DNA of 10,608 nucleotides from Cyanobacteria bacterium K_DeepCast_35m_m2_023 (GCA_016882345.1 VGQR01000044.1:1-10608), one strand, 5' to 3'; shown: positions 1 to 6,946, numbered from the stretch's first letter. Notes: generated by a model not told the origin, from the letters alone. Made by a program: numbers and translations.

Positions 1-188
1 TTGGCGTAATTGAAGAAAAAGACGTGCAACCCCATTTCGATGTGGTTGCCGTCGGCGTCTTCCCAACTGCCGACCTTGCCCCCCAAGAACGGGCGCGCCT
101 CATACAAGTCGACGTGATGGCCGGCATCGACCAGATCCACAGCTGCAGACAAGCCAGCCAAGCCCGCACCGACGATGGCGACACGCAC
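1..188 (-). CDS. zds: Zeta-carotene desaturase, N-terminal part (runs off the window)
   Basis: Only the first 62 codons are present. They open with a flavin-binding dinucleotide fold ([14 protein letters not shown], residues 3-16). The GGKVGSW and [13 protein letters not shown] motifs follow, which are typical of the plant-type carotene desaturases and closest to zeta-carotene desaturase rather than phytoene desaturase. The enzyme converts zeta-carotene to lycopene at the thylakoid or plasma membrane, using FAD and passing electrons to quinone. The start is a GTG at 188: no in-frame ATG lies nearby upstream, and this start puts the fold at the very N-terminus, as is usual. No good ribosome-binding site is visible. 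It diverges from the Fe-S carrier gene across about 107 bases in which I see no convincing promoter hexamers. Confidence 0.87.
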   Translation of the reverse strand, partial: MRVAIVGAGLAGLSAAVDLVDAGHHVDLYEARPFLGGKVGSWEDADGNHIEMGLHVFFFNYA

Positions 189-295
189 GCCCAGTTCTGC
201 AAAGACACTGTTGACTCTATGGAGCGGCGGCCTGCAGCAGCGGCAGCCTTGTGCGGCCCTGCCTAGATTCTCAGCACGACACTGGGTCAGCTGTC

Positions 296-706
296 ATGGT
301 CACGGACACCTCAGCCATCGAAAGCCCCGCTGCGGCAGCCACCTTCACGGCCAGGGACGGCAAGGGGATCCTGATCACAGAACTCGCCCTCAAGCAGCTG
401 GCGCAACTGATGGCGCAGCAGGGTGCCGGCAAGGTGCTGCGGGTTGGGGTGCGTTCAGGCGGATGCAGCGGCATGAGCTATACCATGGATTTCATTGATG
501 CGCCCGACATCCGTGACGACGACGAGCACTACATCTACGAGCCCGAAGGCGCCGCCAGCTTTGCGGTGGTCTGCGACCCCAAAAGTCTGCTGTACATCTA
601 CGGGATGCAGCTGGACTTCTCGAGTGCGCTGATCGGTGGCGGCTTCAACTTCAGCAACCCCAACGCCACCCAGACCTGCGGCTGCGGCAGCTCGTTTGCA
701 GTCTGA
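296..706 (+). CDS. A-type iron-sulfur carrier (HesB/IscA/SufA family)
   Basis: A 136-residue protein with the complete A-type carrier signature: Cys57 in SGGCSG, and Cys128 plus Cys130 in the C-terminal TCGCGSSF. These three cysteines bind the iron or [2Fe-2S]/[4Fe-4S] cluster that the family hands to target apoproteins in the cytoplasm. A fourth cysteine (Cys93) is not part of the motif. An N-terminal extension of about 20 residues rich in Ala and Ser precedes the conserved domain (GILITELALKQL onwards). I chose the ATG at 296; a GTG at 251 would add 15 residues with no family resemblance. SufA and IscA cannot be told apart from sequence alone, so no symbol is given. A TPR protein follows 67 bases downstream on the same strand. 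Confidence 0.9.
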   Translation: MVTDTSAIESPAAAATFTARDGKGILITELALKQLAQLMAQQGAGKVLRVGVRSGGCSGMSYTMDFIDAPDIRDDDEHYIYEPEGAASFAVVCDPKSLLYIYGMQLDFSSALIGGGFNFSNPNATQTCGCGSSFAV

Positions 707-748
707 GCTGGTTGCTGCTGGCGTGGGAACCTGGCAGCAGTGATCACT

Positions 749-765
749 CAGCACGGGGTGTGCTG
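749..765 (+). promoter_or_regulatory. Small hairpin just upstream of the TPR gene
   Basis: CAGCAC (749-754) and GTGCTG (760-765) form a perfect 6-bp stem with a GGGGT loop, ending 8 bases before the ATG at 774. There is no Shine-Dalgarno sequence between the hairpin and the start codon. A second loose inverted repeat (CTGCTG 715-720, CAGCAG 735-740) lies between it and the preceding stop codon. It could be a weak attenuator or a translation-control element, or chance in GC-rich DNA. There is no U-tract, so a classical terminator is unlikely. Confidence 0.25.
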
Positions 766-773
766 CCCTCGCC

Positions 774-1205
774 ATGGCCGAAGCCCAAACCTCTTCCGAG
801 ATCTCAGCCTTTGAGGCGGCCCTGCAGCGCTATCAGCAGGGCGCCCCTGCCGCTGAGCTGATGGCCGAATTCGAGCTGCTGGCGGCCCAAAATCCACGCC
901 AATCGGCCTGTTGGACTTGCCTGGCCTGGCTGCAACTGCTCAACGACGCCCCCCAGGAGGCGCTGCGCTCGGCGCGCACCGCCGTGCGTCTAAGCCCCCA
1001 GGACCCCCAGGCCCGCATCAATCTGTCGCTGGCCATGCTCGAAACCGGTGCCAAAGGCGTGCGCGTGCACATCGAGGTCACCCAGCGCGTGCTGGTGATG
1101 GCGCCCGAGATGGCCGACGAGATTCACGACTCGATCGCCGACGGGCTGCAACGCAAACCGGGCTGGCCGGCCATGCAGAAGATCAAGGCCTGGCTTGCTG
1201 AGTGA
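774..1205 (+). CDS. Small TPR-repeat protein
   Basis: A 143-residue, apparently soluble protein. Residues about 12-95 form helical pairs with TPR character: AxWTCLAWLQLLNDAPQEAL, then ARTAVRLSPQDPQARINLSL, with the usual small and aromatic residues at consensus positions. TPR domains bind other proteins; the partner is unknown. No signal peptide or membrane segment is visible. It follows the A-type Fe-S carrier on the same strand, and I recall similar pairings in picocyanobacteria, so a link to Fe-S assembly is possible but unproven. The start ATG has no ribosome-binding site and sits just behind a small hairpin. Its last 23 bases overlap the end of the LpxB-related gene on the opposite strand. 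Confidence 0.8.
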   Translation: MAEAQTSSEISAFEAALQRYQQGAPAAELMAEFELLAAQNPRQSACWTCLAWLQLLNDAPQEALRSARTAVRLSPQDPQARINLSLAMLETGAKGVRVHIEVTQRVLVMAPEMADEIHDSIADGLQRKPGWPAMQKIKAWLAE

Positions 1206-2400
1206 GTTCGCTCAACAGGGCCCCGGCGATCGCCGCCGATCCGCCGGGGGGACCAACCCGCTCGAGGCCGCATTGCTGGCAGAGCTGGGGCAGATCGCGG
1301 TCGGCCAGAAGCTGCACGATCAACTCGGCGGCGGCGGCGATCTCGCGAGGTCCCGAGGGCTGGGACCCGACGGTGAACACGGCCTCTCCCAACAGGCGCA
1401 TCTGGGCTTCAGCAAAGGCGTAACTGAACTGGGGGCCCTGGCCCACCAGCTGCACCACCGGCTTGCCCAGGCCAACCGCCTGTTCGACGGCTGTGCCAGC
1501 CATGCCCAGCACCAGGCGAGAACGTCGTAACACCTGGGCAAACGCGTCGCTGATCAGCTGCACCCGAACCCCGCCATCGCGGCTGCACAGCAGACCGGCT
1601 TCAGGGCTATGCCAATCGAGCTCGTCGAGGTAGCGCTGTAAGGCGGCGTTGTTGGTGCCGGGGACAACAGCCGCTTCAAAGTGCCAGGGAGAGGCGGGAG
1701 CCGACTGCGCCAACCGCTGACACAGCTGCAGCATAAGCGCCAGGTTGGCCTGGGCCTCGGGGAAGCGACTGCCCGGCAACAGGGCAATCGCCACGGCGCC
1801 AGGCGGCGGGGGCGGCGACGTCAGGGCGGGCGCAGGGTCTCGCTCCTGCAGGGGATCCATGATCGGATAACCCAAAAAGCAGGCTTTCTGAAGCCCCTGG
1901 GCCTGCAGGTCGCGGGCGGTGAACGCATCGCGGGTCAGCACCCGGCGCACCTGAGCCCGGTTGCAGAGCCAACGGGTCACCCGGCTGAGGCGCAGGCGCC
2001 CCTCGTAATAGCTCGAGGTCGAAACCAGAAACACCAGTGTGGGTCGACCGCTGAGCCAGGCGAACAACAGCGGTACGTGGTCGCCGACACTCAGCACCAG
2101 CCGGTAGCGGCGCCCGTCGCGCCGCGCCGCACGGATCTGGGCAAGGGTCTGCGGCAGCCAGCCGGCAACCAGATCCTTCCACAGGTTCCACCCTTGATAC
2201 ACCATGCCCCCGGAGGGCAGATCAAGGCCTTGCAGCAGCAGGGGAATGCCGCGGCGGCGGTAGGCCCCACCACTGCCCACGATCGGCAGGGCCGCCAACC
2301 TGGCCTCGGGTGCGGCGGCGGCGATGGCATCAGCGATCAAGCTGCCGTTGAGATCCTCACCGTGGCCATTGCTGATGATCAGCAGATCGCCGCCCTGCAC
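1183..2400 (-). CDS. Lipid-A-disaccharide synthase-related protein (GT-B fold)
   Basis: A 405-residue protein resembling the cyanobacterial LpxB-related family (TIGR03492 type), not canonical LpxB. Visible features are an N-terminal SNGHGEDLNG loop (residues 10-19), a VLSVGDHVPLLFAW strand-helix (102-115), FLGYP (175-179), the LpxB-like LPGSR motif (208-212) opening the C-terminal domain, and GMAGTAVEQAVGLGKPVVQ (299-317), which corresponds to the nucleotide-sugar-binding region of GT-B enzymes. A proline run (195-200) joins the two domains. The family's substrate is not established; a glycosyltransferase acting on a lipid or envelope precursor is the natural guess. The GTG start at 2400 is the only reasonable one, since an in-frame TAA lies about 10 codons upstream. 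Its 3' end overlaps the TPR gene by 23 bases. Confidence 0.84.
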   Translation of the reverse strand: MQGGDLLIISNGHGEDLNGSLIADAIAAAAPEARLAALPIVGSGGAYRRRGIPLLLQGLDLPSGGMVYQGWNLWKDLVAGWLPQTLAQIRAARRDGRRYRLVLSVGDHVPLLFAWLSGRPTLVFLVSTSSYYEGRLRLSRVTRWLCNRAQVRRVLTRDAFTARDLQAQGLQKACFLGYPIMDPLQERDPAPALTSPPPPPGAVAIALLPGSRFPEAQANLALMLQLCQRLAQSAPASPWHFEAAVVPGTNNAALQRYLDELDWHSPEAGLLCSRDGGVRVQLISDAFAQVLRRSRLVLGMAGTAVEQAVGLGKPVVQLVGQGPQFSYAFAEAQMRLLGEAVFTVGSQPSGPREIAAAAELIVQLLADRDLPQLCQQCGLERVGPPGGSAAIAGALLSELTQQARP

Positions 2401-2448
2401 ACCGCTGCCCCAGATCTGTTGAGCTTAGGGAGCATGCAGAATCGGGCG

Positions 2449-2709
2449 ATGAGCGAGACGTCCCCCTCGACCCTGCAGCGGCTGAAAACGGCGGTCGACA
2501 ACCTGCTGGTGATCGACGTGTTCGTGGTGATTGCCGGCGCGATCTGGTTCGGTGTGGCGGTGGCGCTGCACAGCCAGCGGATCGAGGCCCCGCTGACGCT
2601 GTTTCAACGGCTGTGGGAGCCCCTGTTCACACCGGCGATCGGCGTGCTGATGGCCGCTGCGCTGCTTAGCGGAGCCCTGGGCTGGTGGCAGCGGCGAGCG
2701 CCGCGCTGA
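2449..2709 (+). CDS. Small two-helix membrane protein of unknown function
   Basis: An 86-residue protein with a short polar N-terminus and two hydrophobic helices, about residues 20-41 (VIDVFVVIAGAIWFGVAVAL) and 60-79 (FTPAIGVLMAAALLSGALGW). They are joined by a polar loop HSQRIEAPLTLFQRLWEP, and the protein ends in a basic tail QRRAPR. I do not recognise the family; this is a conserved-hypothetical type in picocyanobacteria as far as I can recall. An ATG at 2434 is an alternative start adding five residues; AGGGAG lies one base before that ATG and 16 before the chosen one, so spacing does not decide. The gene diverges from the LpxB-related gene across fewer than 50 bases. Its last 44 bases overlap the end of the epimerase gene on the other strand. 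Confidence 0.68.
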   Translation: MSETSPSTLQRLKTAVDNLLVIDVFVVIAGAIWFGVAVALHSQRIEAPLTLFQRLWEPLFTPAIGVLMAAALLSGALGWWQRRAPR

Positions 2710-3601
2710 GCTCGCCGTATTGAAAGCGGAAACCCTGCTGCTGAAGACGTTCGGGGAGCACCTGCTGGCCCTCGAGCACCACCTGGGCCCCATCACCGAG
2801 CAGCAGCTGCAGGATCGGCCCGGGCACCGGCAGCAGGCTGGGTCTCCCCAGGGCCTTGCCCAGGGCGGCGGCCATGGCGCCCATCGTGGTGGGCACGGGC
2901 GCTACAGCGTTATAGGCGCCTTGGTAGGCAGGATCTTCCAGGGCGGCCCCGATCAGGCGGCACAGATCAAGGCGGTGGATCCAGCTCATCCACTGCCGAC
3001 CCGAACCCACCGGACCACCGAAGCCGGCGCGAAACACCGGCAACATCTTGCCCAGCGCACCGCCATCGGGCCCCAGCACGATGCCAATGCGCAACTTGAC
3101 CACCCGGCAACCGGGCGGGGCCTGCTCGGCAGCCGCCTCCCAAGCCCGGCAGATCTCCGCCAGAAAATCGGTGCCACTGGGGCTGGTCTCGCTGAATTGC
3201 GCCGCTTCGCTGGTGCCGTAGTACCCGACGGCCGAACCGTTGATCAGCACCTGTGGCGGCGCCTGCAACGCGGCCATGGCCTGGGTCAACAGGCTGGTCG
3301 TGCGCACGCGGCTCTCGAGCAGCAGCTGGCGATGGGACGCTGTCCAGCGCCTCTCGGCAATCGGTTCACCAGCCAGATTGATGACTCCTTCGGCCTGAGC
3401 CAGAGCGACGTCAAGCCCGTTGTGCTGCCAGCTATCGGGATCTGCCGGGTCGCTGCGAAGCACCGACAGGCGCTCGCCCACGAGCTGGGCAAAGGGCTGG
3501 TGTTGGCGGCTCACCAGGGTGAGCTCGTGACCAAGGCCCAGCAGAAAGGGCACCAGCTCTCGGCCGACAAAGCCTGAACATCCCAACAGCAGCAAGCGCA
3601 C
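2666..3601 (-). CDS. TIGR01777-family NAD(P)-dependent epimerase/oxidoreductase (YfcH/SulA-like)
   Basis: A 311-residue extended short-chain dehydrogenase. The Rossmann motif GCSGFVG is at residues 7-13, followed by NLAGEPI (75-81), the family-specific SAVGYYG (123-129), RIGIVLG (171-177) and the GSGRQWMSWIH stretch (199-209). The C-terminal VLPERLQQQGFRF ending is also typical of the family. The fold binds NAD(P)H; the substrate is not known for this family. I prefer the GTG at 3601 because GGGGAA sits six bases upstream and the protein then starts MRLLLLG, as family members do. A GTG at 3619 would add six residues and would begin at the edge of a perfect inverted repeat. The 3' end overlaps the two-helix membrane protein gene by 44 bases. 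Confidence 0.87.
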   Translation of the reverse strand: MRLLLLGCSGFVGRELVPFLLGLGHELTLVSRQHQPFAQLVGERLSVLRSDPADPDSWQHNGLDVALAQAEGVINLAGEPIAERRWTASHRQLLLESRVRTTSLLTQAMAALQAPPQVLINGSAVGYYGTSEAAQFSETSPSGTDFLAEICRAWEAAAEQAPPGCRVVKLRIGIVLGPDGGALGKMLPVFRAGFGGPVGSGRQWMSWIHRLDLCRLIGAALEDPAYQGAYNAVAPVPTTMGAMAAALGKALGRPSLLPVPGPILQLLLGDGAQVVLEGQQVLPERLQQQGFRFQYGELSAALAAATSPGLR

Positions 3602-3618
3602 GTGCCGTTCCCCGATCA

Positions 3619-3640
3619 CTTTAGCCTGGGGAGGCTAAAG
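3619..3640 (-). promoter_or_regulatory. Perfect 9-bp inverted repeat upstream of the epimerase gene
   Basis: CTTTAGCCT (3619-3627) and AGGCTAAAG (3632-3640) are exact reverse complements separated by four bases (GGGG on + strand). The repeat ends 17 bases before the preferred epimerase start and lies in the 127-base divergent region shared with ndhO. In the epimerase transcript it would form a stable hairpin with a CCCC loop just ahead of the GGGGAA ribosome-binding site. It may instead be a DNA operator. No U-tract follows on either strand, so a terminator is unlikely. Confidence 0.5.
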
Positions 3641-3728
3641 CCAGGCGATGCGCCATGGGCCGCAGCACGAGCCCCAGGAGCGTTGCCCCGGTTTTAACCT
3701 GCCCCCAAATCCAATGCTTTGAGGTCCC

Positions 3729-3974
3729 ATGGCCGAGGCTGCTGCGAACGCTGCACCTGCCCTCAAAAAAGGCAGCCTGGTGCGGCTGAGCCGATCGGCC
3801 TACAGCCAGAGCCTGGAAGCCCAGGCCAGCGACAGCGTGATCCCGAACTACGTCCTGGAAGGTCCCGGCGAAATCCTGGCCGTCAATGGTGACTATGCGC
3901 AGTTGCGCTGGCGGCGCCCCGTGCCCGACGTCTGGCTGCGTCTTGACCAGTTGGAGTCCTATCCGAGCAACTGA
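3729..3974 (+). CDS. ndhO: NAD(P)H-quinone oxidoreductase subunit O (NDH-1 complex)
   Basis: An 81-residue protein matching NdhO over nearly its whole length: LKKGSLVRLSRSAYSQSLEA (12-31), the EGPGEIL core (44-50), DYAQLRWR (55-62) and VWLRLDQLE (68-76). NdhO is a small cyanobacterial and chloroplast-specific subunit of the thylakoid NDH-1 complex, which drives cyclic electron flow, respiration and CO2 uptake. It is described as sitting on the hydrophilic arm. No membrane segment is visible, consistent with that. The ATG at 3729 is preceded by GAGG with a four-base gap. The first ~11 residues are an Ala-rich extension. It converges on the J-domain gene with a 16-base overlap. Confidence 0.95.
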   Translation: MAEAAANAAPALKKGSLVRLSRSAYSQSLEAQASDSVIPNYVLEGPGEILAVNGDYAQLRWRRPVPDVWLRLDQLESYPSN

Positions 3975-4651
3975 CGGCGCTCGTGCTGCAGCTCGGCGCG
4001 CAGCCGCGACCCCTCGCGCAACATCTGCTGCCCGTCGTGCAGGTACGAGTCGACGTAGCCCATGGTGTAGCGCTCCAGCTCAGCCAGGGCATCCTTGACA
4101 AGGCTGAAGCAGTGGTAGAGGGACAAACCGAAGCCTTCGGCGACGGCCGGACAAGGCTGCTGTTGAAACAGCTGGGCAGCGTGATCGATGCGAGCCTGAC
4201 TGTGTTCGAGATAGGTGCAGAACGCTTGCATCAGCAGGTCGTCGTACGGATCGGCAGCCAAGGCCTTGAGTTGGGCTGCGAACGGATGGATCACCTGGCC
4301 CAGTAACCGATCGATGGGCGCATAGACCTGCTGCAGCCAGCGTTCGAGCTGTTCTTCACTGGCGGCGCCGCGGCCGCGGGGTACCCGTTGCCCCACCCCT
4401 GCCGCCTCGGTTCGACTGGGCGAGTCAACAGCGGCACCCCGTTGGTTGTCGTGGGCGCGACGGCGCTCGCCGTCACCCAACACCTCCCAGGCCGCATTGA
4501 GCGCAAGGATCGTGGTGGCATCGCCGCCCGCATCGGGATGGTGCTGCTTGACCAGCGCCCGATAGGCCGCCTTGATCTCGGCAGCGGTGGCCGTGGGGCG
4601 CACACCAAGCACGGCGTAGGGATCAGCAGCGGCAAGGTGTGGCAACGACAA
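3959..4651 (-). CDS. J-domain (DnaJ-type) protein
   Basis: A 230-residue protein with an N-terminal J domain (about residues 10-67): DPYAVLGV, then AEIKAAYRALVKQHHPDAGG with the essential HPD at 38-40, then LNAAWEVLGD. This domain stimulates the ATPase of DnaK/Hsp70. The G/F region and zinc fingers of true DnaJ are absent. A charged linker (about 65-98) leads to a helical C-terminal domain (about 99-230) of unknown role with no signal or membrane segment. The start must be a TTG: an in-frame TGA lies at 4667-4669, and only TTG codons (4651 or 4645) come before the J domain. No ribosome-binding site is apparent, so expression may be low. It is convergent with ndhO, and its final 16 bases overlap that gene. 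Confidence 0.87.
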   Translation of the reverse strand: MSLPHLAAADPYAVLGVRPTATAAEIKAAYRALVKQHHPDAGGDATTILALNAAWEVLGDGERRRAHDNQRGAAVDSPSRTEAAGVGQRVPRGRGAASEEQLERWLQQVYAPIDRLLGQVIHPFAAQLKALAADPYDDLLMQAFCTYLEHSQARIDHAAQLFQQQPCPAVAEGFGLSLYHCFSLVKDALAELERYTMGYVDSYLHDGQQMLREGSRLRAELQHERRQLLG

Positions 4652-5051
4652 TGCAGGCGTTGGGGGTCAAACGCCTGTCCATCCTGCCCCCCCTGGCGAT
4701 CGGCTCCCGGCAAGCCGCGACCCAAATTCGAACGCTCGTGTTGAGCCACTCGCTCAAACGCTTGGGACAGGCGGCATCGGTCACCGCTGGGCGATTGACC
4801 CGACCCAGCCAAAAACGCTGTGTTCGCACCCAAGGCCCTGAGCGAAAAAACGCGTGAAAAAACAAGCCACAAGCCCCAGCGTTCCAAATCACACCCTTTG
4901 CCGGAGGCTGAGGCCGCCATCACAACCGAACGGACCGGCACTGCCCCAACCAACAACGGCGAACAGACTCAGGACCATGCCGGAAGAATCGCCCCTGGGT
5001 TGCATGACTCCACAGCGCAAGTTGAAGGCCGTGCGGTGGGGTAACACTCGA

Positions 5052-5101
5052 GTTGATCAACCAGGCACAGATCGGCAACAGCCTCGGCCGAGGTTGCAAC
5101 C
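5052..5101. repeat. Cluster of three perfect palindromes
   Basis: GTTGATCAAC (5052-5061), CCTCGGCCGAGG (5082-5093) and GGTTGCAACC (5092-5101) are each perfectly self-complementary, and the last two overlap by two bases. GCAAC (5075-5079) also pairs with GTTGC (5093-5097), so the right half can fold into one longer bulged hairpin. They lie in noncoding DNA, 175-224 bases beyond the porin stop. Possible readings are protein-binding sites or part of a structured RNA; chance cannot be excluded. Confidence 0.4.
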
Positions 5102-5201
5102 GGGAAGTTTGACGGAAATCCTCAACGAGTTTTCAGCCAGAGCCAGCGCTTGCGTGCAGGCAGGCCGAGCCTTGAATGCTGGTAGGGAGACATCAGATTG
5201 A

Positions 5202-5253
5202 GCATGCGGTCTGGGGTGCATCCAGTCAAGACGCGATGCACCAGACCGCATGC
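5202..5253 (-). terminator. Strong hairpin after the porin gene, probable transcript end
   Basis: The arms 5202-5222 and 5235-5253 pair as 13 bp (GCATGCGGTCTGG against CCAGACCGCATGC), a two-base bulge and 6 bp (TGCATC/GATGCA), with a 12-base loop. The hairpin begins 22 bases beyond the porin stop codon, the expected place for a transcript end or a 3'-stabilising structure. No clear U-tract follows on the porin strand (TCAATCTGAT), so intrinsic termination would be atypical. Cyanobacteria lack Rho and often show such U-poor hairpins. Confidence 0.65.
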
Positions 5254-5275
5254 CTAATCGGCAGAGCAACGGAGG

Positions 5276-6943
5276 TCAGAACGTAAACGTCGTCTTCAAA
5301 AGGTAGCCAAAGCTATTGAAATACCCCGGCGACGACCCATCAACCGAAACAGCCGGAGTGAATCCACCCAAAGGACGACTGAGGTAAAACAAACCGGGCG
5401 CAACACTGATATTGTCAGTCACCTGGAATTTGTACCACCACTCCCAGGCCCAGTTGCCATTGTCTGGCACCCCTGGAATCACGGCTGCATTCATCCATTT
5501 CGAGATCATGGGGGCCTGACCAAACGCCATCCCGAGCTGGTTGCCCTTGGCGAAGACATCCGACCATTGCAACCCCACAGACCAGGAATTCACCGTGGCC
5601 CCAATCCCCGTGTACCCCCCAGTCCGAGTCACAAACTGGGTCGTGCTGATCCCCCAGCCCGCGCTAACGGAAGGAAGCCAGCCAGAAGCCGTGGGCTGCC
5701 AATAGCCACTGAGCGCCAAAGAATTGGTGGAGTTCAGGTTCCCCAGGGCAGACAGATCTCGCGAGGCCGCAAAACAGGTGTTTGTACAGTTGTAACGACT
5801 GATGTTTTGATTGTAGGCATAGGCGAGCGCCGCGCCCCAATTCTCGGACGCGTAACCAATCTGCAGTGTAGAACTCGATGAACTCAACGCATTGCCAATT
5901 CCTCCAGCCCCAGGCGAGGTGAGCGAAGCAGCATTGGGATTACCATTGCCAGCATTCTGAGAAACGTAATTAAAACTGATACTGAAACCATCCTTTTGCC
6001 ACCAAAGCCCCATGCCCCCGCCTAAGTTCAAGGCATACGTCAAGGGCGAGCCTGCATAGGAAAAGAGATCAAGAATACTTTCGGAGGGATAAGCACTGGG
6101 CCACATCGCTAGCATCTCGTCCTGACGGACACGGGCGCCGAAGGTGGCCGTAAAACCACTACCAACCGGAAACTGATAAAAAAGACGATTAATACCAACA
6201 ATATTATTGGCCGCTCCGCCAGTTCCCGGTCCAAAATTAGGGTCCTGGAAGAAGTCATACAACGAGGTCGCCGTCGTCACCGGGTTATTGAAATCAAATG
6301 CAGCCGCACCAGGGTTGCCAGCTCTCAATGTTGTGCGCAACAGATCTTTACCCGTAAAACTTGTGTCGAAATTGAGGCGAATATCATAGTTAAAACTAAC
6401 TGCGGCTGGTATCGAACCACGTGGAGTGTTGTAACCAGCACTCGCGACGGCATAGTTGTTAGAGCCGTAGGCCACGCCGCCGAGCACCATCGTGGCGATG
6501 CCCTTGAGCTTGGTGGTGGTGGAGAACTGCTGAGCCTCAAGCACGCCAACCTTGGCTTCGAGACCGTCCACACGGCCCTTCAGCACGGCCAGTTCCTTCT
6601 CGAACTCGGCCATGAGCTTCTTGAGCTCATCGGTCACTTCCGAAACGCGATCGAGACAGGCGTTCAGCAGGGCAGCCGCTTCAAAACGGGTCATGGCGCG
6701 CTGACCCTTGTAGGTGCCACCGGGATAACCGGCCACGCAGCCGTAGCGCTCAATCAGGTTGCTGAGTGCCTGATAAGCCCAATCGGTGGGCTTGACGTCG
6801 GACAGCTGGGAGATGCTGGTGACTTGCTCCTCGGAGGCGTACTTGTTCACGCCGTCCAGGTTGAACTCAGCGGCGTTGGCGGCCACGGGGGCCAGCAGGC
6901 CGAGAGCTGCAGGAGCGACCAGCAGTTGCTGGAAGAGTTTCAT
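5276..6943 (-). CDS. SLH-domain outer membrane porin (SomA-like / iron-uptake porin family)
   Basis: A 555-residue outer membrane protein. A signal peptide (about 1-24, ending ANA) is followed by an SLH domain (about 46-100: DVKPTDWAYQALSNLIERYG, YPGGTYKGQRAMTRFEAA) that anchors the protein to the peptidoglycan-linked polymer. A short coiled coil (about 100-140) follows, then a beta-barrel to the end that finishes in Phe (TTFTF), the usual outer membrane assembly signal. This is the cyanobacterial OprB-like porin architecture, for diffusion of small solutes or ions. A CTNTC pair (386, 390) might form a disulfide in a loop. GAGGA lies three bases before the ATG, inside a possible Yfr1 pairing site. 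The part after about residue 165 is much richer in A+T than the start. It diverges from the GT-C gene across 99 bases. Confidence 0.92.
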   Translation of the reverse strand: MKLFQQLLVAPAALGLLAPVAANAAEFNLDGVNKYASEEQVTSISQLSDVKPTDWAYQALSNLIERYGCVAGYPGGTYKGQRAMTRFEAAALLNACLDRVSEVTDELKKLMAEFEKELAVLKGRVDGLEAKVGVLEAQQFSTTTKLKGIATMVLGGVAYGSNNYAVASAGYNTPRGSIPAAVSFNYDIRLNFDTSFTGKDLLRTTLRAGNPGAAAFDFNNPVTTATSLYDFFQDPNFGPGTGGAANNIVGINRLFYQFPVGSGFTATFGARVRQDEMLAMWPSAYPSESILDLFSYAGSPLTYALNLGGGMGLWWQKDGFSISFNYVSQNAGNGNPNAASLTSPGAGGIGNALSSSSSTLQIGYASENWGAALAYAYNQNISRYNCTNTCFAASRDLSALGNLNSTNSLALSGYWQPTASGWLPSVSAGWGISTTQFVTRTGGYTGIGATVNSWSVGLQWSDVFAKGNQLGMAFGQAPMISKWMNAAVIPGVPDNGNWAWEWWYKFQVTDNISVAPGLFYLSRPLGGFTPAVSVDGSSPGYFNSFGYLLKTTFTF

Positions 6944-6946
6944 GGG

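Larger units (their letters stand above)
4652..5275. other. Long intergenic region without a credible gene
   Basis: About 620 bases between the J-domain gene and the end of the porin gene. Open frames exist on both strands (for example 4854-5201 on +), but their translations are rich in Arg, Pro and Gln, show no domain or conserved motif, and resemble GC-rich noise. I see no tRNA T-loop or anticodon arm, no tmRNA, RNase P or SRP RNA signature. The stretch holds two G-A6-C tracts 12 bases apart (4844-4851, 4856-4863), a palindrome cluster (5052-5101) and the hairpin after the porin gene. It must include the upstream control region of the J-domain gene. Confidence 0.6.

Noticed and set aside
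211..269. TTGACT at 211-216 and TAGATT at 264-269 as a promoter for the Fe-S carrier gene
   Set aside because: The two hexamers are far too widely spaced to act together, and neither has a partner at about 17 bases.
1226..1233. HIP1 octamer GCGATCGC as a functional repeat
   Set aside because: A single copy inside a coding region; common in cyanobacterial DNA and uninformative alone.
1681..2433. Long open frame on the + strand antisense to the LpxB-related gene, joined in frame to the two-helix membrane protein
   Set aside because: Its translation is Arg/Gln/Gly-rich with no domain, while the opposite strand encodes a recognisable protein. Only the part from about 2434 or 2449 is credible.
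2720..3577. A 285-codon + strand open frame opposite the epimerase gene
   Set aside because: It is a shadow of the epimerase codons in GC-rich DNA; no motif or plausible composition.
4854..5201. A 115-codon + strand frame in the intergenic gap
   Set aside because: Composition is rich in Arg, Pro and Gln with no conserved motif and no ribosome-binding site; it runs through the palindrome cluster and reads as noise.
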